DNA of 34,668 nt from Candidatus Woesearchaeota archaeon (GTDB lineage Archaea; Nanobdellota; Nanobdellia; Woesearchaeales; GW2011-AR9), in assembly GCA_013204355.1 (NCBI GenBank), contig JABMOA010000039.1, positions 1 to 34,668 on the forward strand, given 5' to 3'. Position numbers and translations under genes: made by a program. Shown here piece after piece: positions 8,601 to 20,400 of the stretch. Position 1 is the first letter of the stretch; each line of letters starts with the position of its first letter. The notes below the pieces were generated by a model. That model saw only the letters and a list, made by a program, of their open reading frames with translations, was not told where the DNA came from and made no database searches.

Positions 8601-10483
8601 AAGCACCATACACCGTTACAAACCCACATCCAGAATTGTATGAGTTATATTTTGTAACAGGGTCAGACAAAGCTAGTGAACATTTTATTGGGACTGAAAG
8701 GACGTTTGATAAAAAAGCTAACCTGAAAGTAAAGAAAGTTGCACAACAGATTATTTATGATGGCGAATTCTTTGGATGTAGCGCAGTAGATTATTTGATT
8801 GGAGAAGGCAAATTAAAAGAAGAAAATAATCTTAAACATTGTGCTGTGAAGGGAGATGCATTCTGTGCATACTCTGTGTCAGAAGGTGATAATAAAGAAG
8901 TTCTTTCTACAATCAATTCATGGAGTAAAGTAGATGAAACTAAAGTTGGATATGATAATACAGATTCTTTTAACTTTAATAATCCGGAAGATTCTTTCCT
9001 AACTTTAAAGGAAGCGAACTACAAAGCGAATGAACGTAATTCTTCATCTGGCGCTGTACCTGCACGAAATATTTTATCTAATGCTTTATTTATTCCAAGT
9101 GGATCTGAGTTACCTCATTGGGAAATTCTTGCGCAAGGCTCTTTAAAGAAAAATGAACAATTGAATCTTGAAGGTACAAAAGTAAATTTAGATGCGGGCG
9201 AAACATTAAGGTCAGAAAGAATCGCAGTTGTACCCGGTACATTACATTTTGTTCATAATGGAACTTGTGAAGCTTCACTTAATATTATTGATAAAGATGG
9301 GAAATCTAGCGATGCCACATTACCTGAATTTAAAATTGAACAAACATCATATCTTGCATTATCTTTTGAAGGTCCTTGTAGCGTTGAGAAACCAATGCTT
9401 CAATATAGGGACGATGAAGCACCCGCAGAATTTTATTTCCAAGATTTATATCCAGCACGCGCTGGTGCAGCATGTTGTGCAGAGAATGGATGTTGGAATG
9501 GATTTGCATGTGTTGAAGAGATGTCTTCTCTTTCAAATTTCTATGAACCCACAGGTGACAATAGAAATTATAGGTGTGTTGAAGGAGATTGGGTCAACGT
9601 TCCTGCAAACAAAGATTGGATTGAAGATAAGGCAGGATTTTGTCAATCAAAATCACAATGTTTTGTTTTATCTGAAGATGATGGTGGGACTGCAGCGAAT
9701 TCAGCAGCTTCGTTTATTGATGGGTTATATCCAAATTGTATTGACTCTGGGGAATATATTTTAGACAATTATTGTAATGAAGGTGTGTGGACTTCACGGA
9801 CAAAATTTATTGCAGAATCTTTATTAGATGTTGCAGGAAGTAATGATTATTCATTATATTGTACAAACTATCAAGACACTTTATTACATTTAGATGGGAA
9901 AGAGAACCAAATTGCAGGAACCAATTTAGAAACTGTGAAAAAAGAATTAGGGTTAGGCGAAGCAATTGGTGGTGGGCCAGCCGAAGAAATTATCAGGTCT
10001 TGTTTCTCAGATATCAAAGGCGAAGAAGCAGGCCGTTTACTAAACAAAGGTGAAAATAGTTGTATCAATAATGTATGTATCTTAAAGCAAGGTGATAAAA
10101 CCATTATGGGTACAACATTAAATCATCCTTTAGATGACCCTGAAAAATCTTTCTTAATTGCATTAGATATTCCTCCTCAAAAATTAAATGAGATTTGTCA
10201 GACGGGCGAAGGTTTTGTATTATGCGATTTATCTAAAGTAAATCAGGAAGGAGATTTATGGTATAACAAAAATTTAAATGCTATTATTTATAGTAAAGAT
10301 GGTGTGAACTTGAAGAAATCAGGATTAGTAAGTTTCTTCAGTAAATTGTTTGGGGCAGATGATAAAGTAAATCCGTTTGCAGAATTCAAAAGTTTTAGAG
10401 ATATTTATTCCCTAAACATCAATAACAAAGAAATTGTAGGTATTAAACAACTACGGGCATCTAACAGTTCTGCAATTGTATAA
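5699..10483 (+). CDS. Giant Cys-rich secreted surface protein, terminated by an in-frame TAA
   Basis: Signal-like MKKRGLMLVVLLVLSIFYSAMVLGE; many CC/CxC motifs; ANEICGDKINNDC (MopE-like Cys/Asp motif); Gly-rich hydrophobic segment AGAGAGAGIGSVFPVIGTLIGAAVGAVVG. Confidence 0.85.
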   Translation: MKKRGLMLVVLLVLSIFYSAMVLGETNKTDVKLEKYTEYKAIAIKNNCDDKEECEKKETHVNKYCAESSSESCGFGDECDDVEIGWPDSGQSCIIYSYELDGGGDDECVSATVLTGLNVNEQYTSLGEKKDILSTDFDDFVDGGTSSAVLAGAGAGAGIGSVFPVIGTLIGAAVGAVVGLVTSIALNIFGGNADAKTALQYAPFNFKDQNGVLCGSNKKWVQCDEGHKDALYWVNFEIPIELDDGTQLKKTIPTLLYECKDLGNNEGFTWQIKEDRDNDKDGWTKAQGDCSDYGYLDPYLGCPVLSEEDYQGQTKEFIRGKVKDLCGDPEFSFCSMCTNPGANEICGDKINNDCKAPSGVIDVFNFLEGETNDDCNLNQDACRQDKNQNNFVNEKLSYESGSKGSSTGFCCGAGGLDDVGKSWSNDDGGFVCINNDPTLIGGVKLSDQLCPSGENWCLISATQNPFKVFTINKPGEEAYDIVSNSEGWYQCKDNVQNLEAPSLNVENQKFSNRFQCYKEGDRWSWAECFGEGSPKKNDNVKGRYTGQSLYTLPLIKGKENEQGQNILKGDGVTIDVQSNFKDWYGADTTLDFEGYDSLEFFVKYENPDNLKLPAGLTLEIFGPQNKKYYSSGVLGFAQNGFFSENSSMHIKVPIQPYKGVKTISLKTLNQQNAFELQGMFLSKGETQFCSGIDDREQSNWLENLDQGDAETFFATSESLCKSLYGDNAWLGNDESVDIETANCCGNVANEYYDGASATETGCWNSQPLGIGDTSMDIKFTVSSAEKQFDVKFPEKSVSFTYTTHTGNYYLTGEGTAGKIDPESLGKDSSAIYCLEKDYGGDCVKWKEETVTSDPITKTISFKGESQKVEEITINKAEHRLTYMGDFYGEITINSEDEDVVLSFYAPLQGDSWDKILPVNELRSLFENKVYIMADYKTIEANELTPIQKTQELIYSCTKDECLFPLPGEAPYTVTNPHPELYELYFVTGSDKASEHFIGTERTFDKKANLKVKKVAQQIIYDGEFFGCSAVDYLIGEGKLKEENNLKHCAVKGDAFCAYSVSEGDNKEVLSTINSWSKVDETKVGYDNTDSFNFNNPEDSFLTLKEANYKANERNSSSGAVPARNILSNALFIPSGSELPHWEILAQGSLKKNEQLNLEGTKVNLDAGETLRSERIAVVPGTLHFVHNGTCEASLNIIDKDGKSSDATLPEFKIEQTSYLALSFEGPCSVEKPMLQYRDDEAPAEFYFQDLYPARAGAACCAENGCWNGFACVEEMSSLSNFYEPTGDNRNYRCVEGDWVNVPANKDWIEDKAGFCQSKSQCFVLSEDDGGTAANSAASFIDGLYPNCIDSGEYILDNYCNEGVWTSRTKFIAESLLDVAGSNDYSLYCTNYQDTLLHLDGKENQIAGTNLETVKKELGLGEAIGGGPAEEIIRSCFSDIKGEEAGRLLNKGENSCINNVCILKQGDKTIMGTTLNHPLDDPEKSFLIALDIPPQKLNEICQTGEGFVLCDLSKVNQEGDLWYNKNLNAIIYSKDGVNLKKSGLVSFFSKLFGADDKVNPFAEFKSFRDIYSLNINNKEIVGIKQLRASNSSAIV

Positions 10484-10696
10484 TATAAAGGGTTTGACAC
10501 GCCAATCTGTGATTTTGCAGATGCCGATCAGGTTAATGTAGAAGGATTGAAAGTACAGTTATTACAAAAGGTTGGTAATGAACAAAAATTAACATGTGTG
10601 ATTAATGAAAGTTCTCAAAAAGTAGAAGTAGTTTCTTCTCAAGATGCAATCAACGAATTCTGGCCACAATTGACAGGGAAATTACGAGTTGAATAG
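10484..10696 (+). pseudogene. Same-frame C-terminal extension of the giant protein beyond the TAA
   Basis: Frame continues open: YKGFDTPICDFADADQVNVEGLKVQLLQKVGNEQKLTCVINESSQKVEVVSSQDAINEFWPQLTGKLRVE then TAG; 5699-10696 is 1666 codons in one frame. Confidence 0.75.
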
Positions 10697-10724
10697 GTTT
10701 TTTATTCATTCATTCTAGAATAAA

Positions 10725-10733
10725 TTTATAAGT
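10725..10733 (+). promoter_or_regulatory. TATA box for the gene at 10755
   Basis: TTTATAAGT about 30 nt upstream of the ATG, suggesting a leaderless or near-leaderless transcript. Confidence 0.5.
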
Positions 10734-10754
10734 ATCTTTTTCTTCTCTTATAAG

Positions 10755-13295
10755 ATGGACAAAAAGAGGCAGATTGTTTTTTCTAGTAATAAAGCTCAAG
10801 TTACAGTATTTATTATCATGGGAATCATTCTCCTTTTTGTTTTTATTGCGATTATTGCATTTACTTCCCAACTTCAAAAAGAAGAATTCTCAGCAGCTGA
10901 AGAACAAGCATTTAATCAAATGTTTGAAAAGGAAGCGCTACGGATTTTTGTGGAAGATTGTTTACGGGATTCTTTACAAGATGGATTAATTATTGTAGGT
11001 GAACAAGGAAAAATATGGGAAGGTCAACCAGGAGGGGTAACTACCTTTGTTGAAGGTGTCAATGGGATGAAGTTAGCTGACGGAACACAAGTTGCATACG
11101 CACTTGAAAACAAGAAATATCCTCAACATCAGAACGCATATCCTTGTAAGAACGATACATCTTCACCTGAATTTTGTAGATATGAATTTCCTGATACTTC
11201 TTTAGGATTTGGGGAATTAACATTACGTGCAAGTTCTATTACTAACGATTTGCAACGATTCTTAGGTACAAAGACACAAGAATGTGTAGAAACATACACC
11301 AAAGAAAATATTTCAAGTAAAGCAAAGATTGAATCAACAGATGTTGACATTAAATTATCATTATTGAATGATGGGATTGCTGTGAAAGCAAATTACCCTT
11401 TAAAATTTTCACTTGATAATCAAGACTTTTTCCATTTGTCAAGTTTTGACTTTTTTTATTCTACACAGTTTAAACAACTTCTTGATGCCGCTGTTTTAAT
11501 ACCTTTAGAACGAGATTTTAGATATCTTGATTTTGAATTTACAGAAGAAACATTAAAGAAACCAACATTTACATATGCAAACAAACAACAATTTTCTTCG
11601 TGTGACCCTTTCCAGAATAATCCTTTTTTATTTTTCTGTCAACAAGGATTGAATGCAGATCAATATAATAATCTTGGGATCTCCCTTACAAAATCTAGTT
11701 TTGGCGGTGACGATTTATTCACCTTCACACCGTCCAGTTCTTTAATCGTCAACCGTCCAGGCGATTACCATTTTAATGTATTACGTCAAAATAGACCACC
11801 TGCATTAGATTATATAGAACGATTTAGTTGTCCTCTTTCAGATTATGATTATCTTGTTGTGAAAGATGACCCAAAATTAGGCACTGTTGAATTTACACCA
11901 TTTGCAAAGGATCCTGATGAGGATTCAAAAGAATTTAAGTTTGTGAATGGGGTGTTTAAGTTTGAGGAATCTAATGGGACAGTCAAAGTTTCTGCAGAAG
12001 ACCTAAAAGATTTAGAAGGAGTTAACATGTTTTCTATTAAATCAATAGATGAACACGGGTTGGAAGATGTACAAGATGTACGGGTGTTAATTGATCGACC
12101 ATTACAAACCAACTTACAAGTGGATTATCCTTATAATTTCACCCAAAATTATTCATCTTACAAGGAATATTTAGGTAATAATGATATCCTTTTAATTTCA
12201 CGTGAAGATCCTGTATTCATTAATATTTCAACGCCAGGAACATCATTGAAAGGTGCAGTTCCTTCAGTACAATTAATTTTTGAAGGTAATAATGAAAAAT
12301 TTACCTCTTTAATCCCTTTAAATTTAAAAGACGCATGTTTTGCATTTCCTTCATCGCTTGGGAAAAAATCATTATGTGATTTAGATTCCTATAAAAGCAT
12401 GTTCAACGAATGGGATAAATTATTAGCAAAATCTGATCTTGCATTTAAGAATCCGACTCCTACTGGAAAATTATTTTTAAACACAACTACAAATTATTGT
12501 AGTGAACAAGAAGTTTCATCTATGAAAGAAATTAACGTTGCCATTGTTGCATGTTTATCACACAGAAATCCTACGCATCCTTATCCCTATGTAAGAGATG
12601 ACCCTAACGAATATTACAAATATAAATTTCCTGTTGGAGAAGACGGGACTGATTTCAGTAAGAATGTAGGGAAGGAAGATATTAATCCATTTATGGCGTC
12701 AAATATTTGTTGTGCTAGCAATAAAATTCAAACAGCTGGTGCGACATGTTTCATAAATCCAGAACCAGGATGTTATGGAAGGGTTAAAGATTTTACAATT
12801 TCAATAAACTCTAAAAAAAATAACCCTTCTGGATTTTCAGGATATGTGAAAGAAACACAAGTTGCAACCTGTGATGGTGTAAGAGGAAATATTTGTGGTG
12901 GGGAAAAAGAATATAAATTAGAATACAATCAATTAACTTGTGGAAATTCTAGTTTGACAGGTTGTCAAACAATTGCATCTGCATGTCAAAACCAACCGGC
13001 GTATGGATATCCTCAGAAAGATGGTGAGGCAATAGGATGGTGTTATGGTACCATGGGTTGTCAATCTTTATGTCCATCTGGATCAGAAGTAGTAGATCTC
13101 ACTGCAGTAACTACACCTTCAAAAGCTTATGATGCAAATATTGTTGCTAAAACAAAATTAATTACCAATAGTAAAGATTTAAATTTGGGATGCGGTTGTA
13201 ATTCTCAAACAGAAGCAAAAGCGTGTGATGGGAATTTTGATGGAATTTTTGCAGGTCAATGTCGTGGAGGAAAATGTGATGAAGCGAAAGGTTAG
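10755..13295 (+). CDS. Large secreted/membrane-anchored protein with pilin-like N-terminus
   Basis: SSNKAQVTVFIIMGIILLFVFIAIIAF class III-like N-terminus; VEDCLRDSLQDGLIIVGEQG; Cys-rich C-terminal region. Confidence 0.8.
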   Translation: MDKKRQIVFSSNKAQVTVFIIMGIILLFVFIAIIAFTSQLQKEEFSAAEEQAFNQMFEKEALRIFVEDCLRDSLQDGLIIVGEQGKIWEGQPGGVTTFVEGVNGMKLADGTQVAYALENKKYPQHQNAYPCKNDTSSPEFCRYEFPDTSLGFGELTLRASSITNDLQRFLGTKTQECVETYTKENISSKAKIESTDVDIKLSLLNDGIAVKANYPLKFSLDNQDFFHLSSFDFFYSTQFKQLLDAAVLIPLERDFRYLDFEFTEETLKKPTFTYANKQQFSSCDPFQNNPFLFFCQQGLNADQYNNLGISLTKSSFGGDDLFTFTPSSSLIVNRPGDYHFNVLRQNRPPALDYIERFSCPLSDYDYLVVKDDPKLGTVEFTPFAKDPDEDSKEFKFVNGVFKFEESNGTVKVSAEDLKDLEGVNMFSIKSIDEHGLEDVQDVRVLIDRPLQTNLQVDYPYNFTQNYSSYKEYLGNNDILLISREDPVFINISTPGTSLKGAVPSVQLIFEGNNEKFTSLIPLNLKDACFAFPSSLGKKSLCDLDSYKSMFNEWDKLLAKSDLAFKNPTPTGKLFLNTTTNYCSEQEVSSMKEINVAIVACLSHRNPTHPYPYVRDDPNEYYKYKFPVGEDGTDFSKNVGKEDINPFMASNICCASNKIQTAGATCFINPEPGCYGRVKDFTISINSKKNNPSGFSGYVKETQVATCDGVRGNICGGEKEYKLEYNQLTCGNSSLTGCQTIASACQNQPAYGYPQKDGEAIGWCYGTMGCQSLCPSGSEVVDLTAVTTPSKAYDANIVAKTKLITNSKDLNLGCGCNSQTEAKACDGNFDGIFAGQCRGGKCDEAKG

Positions 13296-14367
13296 TTTTA
13301 TAGTTGTACTTTTGATTTTATCTTCATTAATAATTATACCTTCCTTAGCTTCTGCTGTAAATGGGTGTTTTGTTGATAAAGAAAGTAGTAAATATTGTAC
13401 AGATATTTCAGATATTGAAGCGCAAGAAGAATGTTCTTTTTCGGATACATGTGATTTAACTTTGGATTTTTTAGAAGACCAATTGTGTACTTTTGTGGAT
13501 GAATGCCAAAAAATTTTGTGTAAAAGTTCGTGTAAGGTGGAATATAGAGGCCAATGTGTCTTTGGTGAAGTTCCACAAGGTGATGAACAAGAATGGTGTT
13601 CTTCTGGGTGTTGTCAATTTACATTTGGAAATCAGGAGTATTGTCAATCAACACCAGGTCAATGGAAATGTGAAGTTGAAGCTATTAACAGAGATCAAAC
13701 AACATACGGATTTGAATCTAATGCTAATTGTGAAACGTCTTGTCAAGATTTTACATATCAAGCTACATCCTATCCAGTAAGTATAAGTAAAAAACAATTT
13801 ACAACAATTTTATTAGAAGAATCAAAAAAACCTGTAAAAAAAGAAACTTCACCTCCTAAAGAAGCGAAAAATGAAGATGAAAAAGAAAGTAGTTTCTCAT
13901 TTTTCTGGTGGATATTAATCATTGGATTAATTATTTTGATTGCTGTGAAATGGAAATCTTGGTTTAAATCTGACGATGGAAATCTTGTTGAAGAAGGTTA
14001 TGCTCCAAAATCACCAGGCCTTTTCTCTCCTTTTCTTTCAAATCCTTTCACAAAAGCACGTATCAAAAAAATGAAACGCGAACATAAACATAAGCGTAAA
14101 GAGCAACGTATGGAAAATTTATTCGGTGAAGCAGGATTGACATTACCTAAGGAAGTGAAACCTTCCCAAAATTTTGAAGAGTTAGAACGACGAATCAAAA
14201 ATGCTAAAGTTCCAATAATTAATACTTATGTGACAAAACTGAATCAGATTGCAAATCAGCGTGAACGGAAGGAAAAAAATACATTTAACACGCTTAAAGA
14301 ACTACAAAAACGTGAACAAAGCGAAGTTTTCAAAAAATTAAGGCAAATATCTCAAAAAAATAAATAA
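13279..14367 (+). CDS. Cys-rich type I membrane protein with basic cytosolic tail (short paralog of the 14431 gene)
   Basis: ATG at 13279 gives MKRKVSFIVVLLILSSLIIIPSLASA signal; TM SFFWWILIIGLIILIAVKW; basic tail ending EVFKKLRQISQKNK. The track start (13225) is upstream inside the previous gene. Confidence 0.8.
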   Translation: MKRKVSFIVVLLILSSLIIIPSLASAVNGCFVDKESSKYCTDISDIEAQEECSFSDTCDLTLDFLEDQLCTFVDECQKILCKSSCKVEYRGQCVFGEVPQGDEQEWCSSGCCQFTFGNQEYCQSTPGQWKCEVEAINRDQTTYGFESNANCETSCQDFTYQATSYPVSISKKQFTTILLEESKKPVKKETSPPKEAKNEDEKESSFSFFWWILIIGLIILIAVKWKSWFKSDDGNLVEEGYAPKSPGLFSPFLSNPFTKARIKKMKREHKHKRKEQRMENLFGEAGLTLPKEVKPSQNFEELERRIKNAKVPIINTYVTKLNQIANQRERKEKNTFNTLKELQKREQSEVFKKLRQISQKNK

Positions 14368-14430
14368 TTTCTACGTCTTTACTTACACGCAAACCTTATA
14401 AACAATAACTCTTTTATATCCCTTGTATAA

Positions 14431-17400
14431 ATGGGAACAAAAAAAAGAGATGTGTTAGTTGTAATTTTATTCTTATTTTTTCTAGTTTTAATTTCATCAG
14501 TTACGGCTGCAGAAGAGTGTATTCTTTTTGGTTCTTTAAGTTCTAGTGGGATTGACGATAATTTATACTGTCAACCGTATGATGCTTCAGCTAAAACCTT
14601 GTGTGATAAAGATGCCAATTGCGATGAAAAAAAACATGTTATTCCACAAGAATGTTCATCTCTTTCACAATGTCAACAAGTAATTTGTAATACCGCACAG
14701 ACAGGTTGTGAATTAAATACACCTCAAGGGTTATGTGCACAAATTAAAGGAACCGTTGTTGCACCTCAAAATCAAGTTTTAGAATGCACACAAGGATGTT
14801 GTCAGATTGAACATAGTGGTGGCGATTTTTGTCAATTTGGTTCTAATAAGTATCAATGCGATCAAAAAGTTAAGACTTTACAGAATGGTGTTCTGAAAAA
14901 ATTTGATGCAACTTCCGGTATGAACGTTGACAAATGTAATCAACTTTATTGTAAAGTAGAAATTCAACAAGCAACCCTTGAAGGGTCTGTTGTGGATGAA
15001 CAAGGTCAACCAATTGTTCTTGCAACAGTATCATTAGAAGGAAAAAATGTTCAAACAACAACTGCATCTGATTGTACATATAAATTTGAGAAACTTAATG
15101 CAGGGTCATATACAATTCGTGCATCAGCTTCTGGCTACTTAACTTCAACCATTACACTTAATTTAGGTGCAGGAAAAACTATATCTCAAAAATTTATTTT
15201 GAAAGAAGCAAAAAATCTTGTACAATTAAAAGGAAAAGTAATGGATGTAGATAAGAAAATTCTTGCAGATGCAACATTAATCTATAGTGGTCCTTCAAAA
15301 GGTCAAGTGATTTCAAATGTACAAGGTGTTTATGAAGTTCAACTTACGCCAGGAGAATATTCTTTTGCTGTAAGTAAGAAAGGATTCCAAACTTCAAGTT
15401 CACAAGTTGTTCTCAAAGAAGGAACACAAGAAAAAGATTTCACTTTACAAGTTTCATTATTACAAGGTGTGAAAGGAACCACATATCTTGATACTAATAG
15501 TAATGGCCAATTAGATAAGGATGATAAACCTGCATATGGTGCTAAAATTTATATTGATGGTGTTTTTAGAGGGTTTTCTCAACCTCCATATGGAGAATAC
15601 CAATTTGATGTCACTTCTGGAACAAGCCATATTATCACCGGATCTTTTCAAGATTTCGAAGCAATCCCTTTAACATTTCAAATTAAAGAAAAAGAAGGTT
15701 TAATTAGAAATTTACTTCTTACAACAGCAGAAGGAGAATGTTCCGCGGAAGGAAATGAAAAAGAACCTCTTGACTTTTTTATAGCGCCAGTTCAAGGAAA
15801 AGAAGAACTTCAATTAAATTGGAAAAAACCTTGTAAAGAAGTTTTGGGTTATAAAATTACACGAGTACATGGTGAAAAAGAAGAAGCACTGTTTGAGGCA
15901 TCCCCTTTAGATGAAATTTTTATTGACACTGGTGTAACATGGAACGAACAATATAGTTATAAAATTATTGCATTATATAGTAAAGATCGTCAATCTAAAC
16001 CTATCCAATCTGCATTATTATCTCCTGGGAATGAAGTATGTGGTGGAAAATATGATCAAACTGTTAAAAAATGGAAATCATTTTGTCAAGTTGAAAATCG
16101 AAAAACAGTTTTTACCTGTAATGCACAAAATCAATTAGTACAATCCTTAGATTGTGGCAGTCAGGGTCAAACATTTTTCTGCGCGCCACTCAATGAAAAC
16201 GTTGCTGAATGTAAGAGTGCAGGGTTATGTACTGCAGGCGCATCACCTTTTGGGTTATTTGCAAGTAGAGATGTTTGTTATGGTGGAAAATCTGTGGAAA
16301 ATGCAGAAAACTTTTGTTATTATGATTATTCAAATTCAATATCTAATCAATGTAGTAGTTGTACAAAAGTAGATTCTTGTTTTGATTACCGAAGTCAAGA
16401 TGCGTGTGAAATTAATAATTGTGTGTCTTCTGCATGTGATTGGGTAGATGTTGCACAAAATACACAACTGATTGATTATGGTTTAATTGGATTACCAACA
16501 ACTGTTACAAAAGAAACAGGTTCAGGATATTGTGCCCCTCAAAATTATCAGAAAGATGATTCATGTAGTTTATGTGGAAGTGCAGCAGATTTATTTGAAA
16601 ATGCATTTTGTACTGCAGAAGTATGTTCTGCGTTAGGTGCATGTTTTTCTACAAAAGGATTAACTGATTGTTCTTCTTGTGGTGAAGTGCCTACAACTGT
16701 TGCGAATTGTTATACTTATGGATCTCAATTAGAATGTTCAGGTAATGAAGGGAGTGACCAATGTGCGTGGAACAGTTGTTCATGGTTAGGAAATAAAGAT
16801 GGAGGTAGTTGTGTCAAAGATTCTGATAAAGATCAGAAAGACGATTGCGATAATTTCATTGGCGCGGAAGCAATTTCTTGTAGGGTTGATAACTCCGCAC
16901 CTGAAACAGTTCTTGAAGGTTCACATTCAATTTCGCTCGCAAAACCAACGTTAACATTTATTTCAGATGATTCAAAACATCAATATGCCAGTCAACAAAA
17001 CGTTTTAGGAATCTTTGGGTATTGTTTAGATTCCACTGATCCAAATGCGCCAAGTAGTTGCATTGATCAAGATGGTAAGGATGCATTTATTGAAGTTCCT
17101 TTCCCTGGAAATGCTAACAAAGAAACAATTGTTGTAAGTGTCTTAGATTCATTAAAAGATAAAGTAGTAAATGGTCAAAATTATGTTTTAAAATATTATG
17201 CAGAAGATAAATATGGGAACCGTGAAGATACAAAAGAAATTTTTATTTTTGTAGATAATGTAGCTCCAGAATTTGAAATTTCGGAAGATATTCAAACTAC
17301 AGATAGTTCAACAGATTTAGAAGTATTTTTACAAGGGATGAATGAACCAATGAGTTGTGAATTTGTCTTAACACAAGTTCTTCCTTCGGGTGAACAATCA

Positions 17401-20400
17401 AAAATTACACTTGGACAAGATATTCAACAGAAAATAGTATTATATCAAGAATTGACAGGGATAAAATATGCCTTAGATGTTTCATGTACTGATAATTCAG
17501 GTAATGCACAGAAGAAAACCAAAGAATTTACATTTGATTTAGAGCCAACAATAGATATTGTGGAGCCACCTTTATTTGGGGTTGTATCTTCCGAAGATAT
17601 TATTTTTAAAGCAAGAACGCAAGTGGGTGCAACTTGTGAATTATTTTCTTTTGAATCCAGTTTATGGGTGAAGAAAGCAGATTTCATTACCGATGAAACA
17701 GGAAAGGAACATCAAACAACAAGTATCAAAGTCTCTGGTGAACGAACATATGCGGCAGAACATAAAATTGTGTGTAAAGAATTATATGCGCAGAAAGAAT
17801 ATGAAGATTATTATCATTTCACGGTAGATTTCACACCTTCTGCTGTCCAGGCAGTCGTTAAAGAAGAAACACGTGAGGAACGATTTTTAGGAACAAATTG
17901 GGAAACAACCTTTGTAAAATCACCAAGTCTAAGTTTTGAATGTAAAGATGCAGCATGTGAAAAAATATTTTATTGTATGGGCACTTCTTGTTCTGTAGTT
18001 CCATCAAACCAGTATCAAGAATATAATACAGAATTAAAATTAGATAAAAGCACACATGTGTGTTATTATGGTGTTGATAAAGTTTTAAACCAACCGACGT
18101 TTGCAGATTGTGGGGATATTTTTATTGAAGGATATGGTATAGAATTAAAAAATCCTGTTGCACATTATTTTGGTGTGGAACAATGGGGGATTTCTAAAGA
18201 ACCTGTTTTTGATGTCATGTTCACAACAAAAGTTCCAACCAAGGAATGTAGATATGATACAAATAGTAATTTCAAATATCATGAGGCTCCAGGATTTAAA
18301 GTATTAAAACCTAATGCCCAAAATGAATATACAATTGAAAAATTCCCTGAAAGTAGTGGAGGATCAGCATTTTCATCTGGTTCAGTGAAAAAGTTATATG
18401 TCCTTTGTCAAAATAAAGAAGGAAGTATAGGGCCTGAGCAAGAATTATTTTTATCTTATGATAACTCTAACCCTAAAGCACAAAACTTTGTGGGAAGCCC
18501 AAACCCTCTCATTGAAGGGACCAAGGTTGTATTAAGTATTAACACAGATGATAAAACCTTATGTAAATTTAGTGATAAAGGTCATGACACTTATGAATTA
18601 ATGAATTATGCATTTCCTGGTGCAGAATCTGATTTACCTGGAGTTAAATCTAGTTATAAAAGGAAGTTGCACGAAACTCATTATGTGCCTTATTATGTCA
18701 ATAATTTTCAAGGTTTAAAGAATACGATTGAATTAACATCAATGTGTAAAAATGCTGCAGGTGTTTTTTCAGAATTACAAAAATTAACATTGAATATAGA
18801 TTATACTTTGCAAGGAGGTATCACAAAAATAACGCCTCAAGACTCATATATTAATACAGATGCTGTACTAATTCGTGTAGAAACAAGTAAAAATGGATTC
18901 TGTAAAATTAAACAAGATAATAATCTTATAACAATGCAAGGGTCTGGGGGAAGAGTTCACACGTTTAATGTGCCTTCAGTTCTTGGCAGTCACCAATTTC
19001 CTATTGTATGTACCATGGGGGAACATCAAGTTGAAGGAAAAGCGTCTTATACATTAGATAAAACAAAACCAATTATTTCAAAAGTTAATGCAGGATTATA
19101 TTCTTGTGGTAAATCTGAAATTACTGTGTATCCTGTTGTTAATGAAAATATTAGTGCATTTTTCTATGAAGTATATAGTAAATCCGGCGTACAGGAAATT
19201 CCTGAAAATGCAACGAGCTTTTCATTTGGTAAGAAAACGCCTAGTTCAACAAATTTAGGAACACTTATTTCTCAAGGGTCTACAGATGGTTCTAAAGTAA
19301 TTAAAGTTCCTGCTGGGAATTTAACATTAGGCGAAACCTATCAGATTAAAGTAAAGGCTGTTGATTTAGCAGGTAACGAAGGGGACTTTACAGTTAGTTC
19401 AGGTGTTTCCATCACCAATGGTACTGAATCTGTGTGTCAAAGTACAAAAAAACCAGGCGTTGAAGTTCTTAAAACGGAAACCTGTAAAGAAACGCAATTT
19501 GTATTAGAATGTAATTCTCTTGTTGGATGTGGAGATATTAATTACGATGTAAGTACTTCTGTAACTGGATGTGTACCTAATTCCACATATACGGGAGTTC
19601 CGCTTTCTGTTTCAGAAACCAATGTTGTGTGTTATTATGCGATTGATAATATAGGGAATGAATTCAAGGGAACACATACAGTAACCTTTGGTGATGCAGA
19701 TGGTGATGGCATCTCAGATTCTTGTCCTGATACATGTGCAAATACACAGAAAGGAAAAGTTGCAGATAATGAAGGATGTTCTGCAGAGCAAACGCCTGAA
19801 GGTCAAAAGAAGGATACAGATGGCGATGGCTTATATGATTTATTTGAACAAACTTATACTAGGACTGATGGGAGTTGTGTGTTAGACTATTTAGCTAAGG
19901 ATTCAGATTTAAATGGAGAGCCAGATGGTTCTGAAGATTATGATGGTGACGGTTTTTCAAATTTCCAAGAACAAACACAATTACAAGACCCTTGTCAAGC
20001 TGACACTATTAAAGAATCTAATGAAGATTCTAATTTCCCTGTGATTCCAAGTGCACCTTTAAATGATGATACAAATGTGTTAGCATGGGTATTCCTAATT
20101 GTTGGATTACTTGCAATGATTGGAAGTGCAGGATATTTAGTATATTATTATAAGTATGCTCCTCAAAAAAGGGGGGTAGCAGGGGGAAGTGGAACTATTT
20201 CACATCCTGGACAAAAACCGGCTTTGGGAACACGTCCACAACAACCAAGTATATTTCAAGATTTATTTAGAGGACGTCAAAAAGCAAGTCGTGACCTTAA
20301 ACACAAATCCTTATTTGGAGATTTCACAAAGGAGTCTAAAGAAATCCCACACCTAGGTAATCTTTTGAAAGGAAGTGGAAATCATCAAGAAAGGGTTAAT

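Noticed and set aside
9228-9764. 178-aa plus-strand ORF inside the first giant gene
   Set aside because: Alternate frame of a well-supported CDS; composition (Leu/His/Ile rich) typical of off-frame translation.
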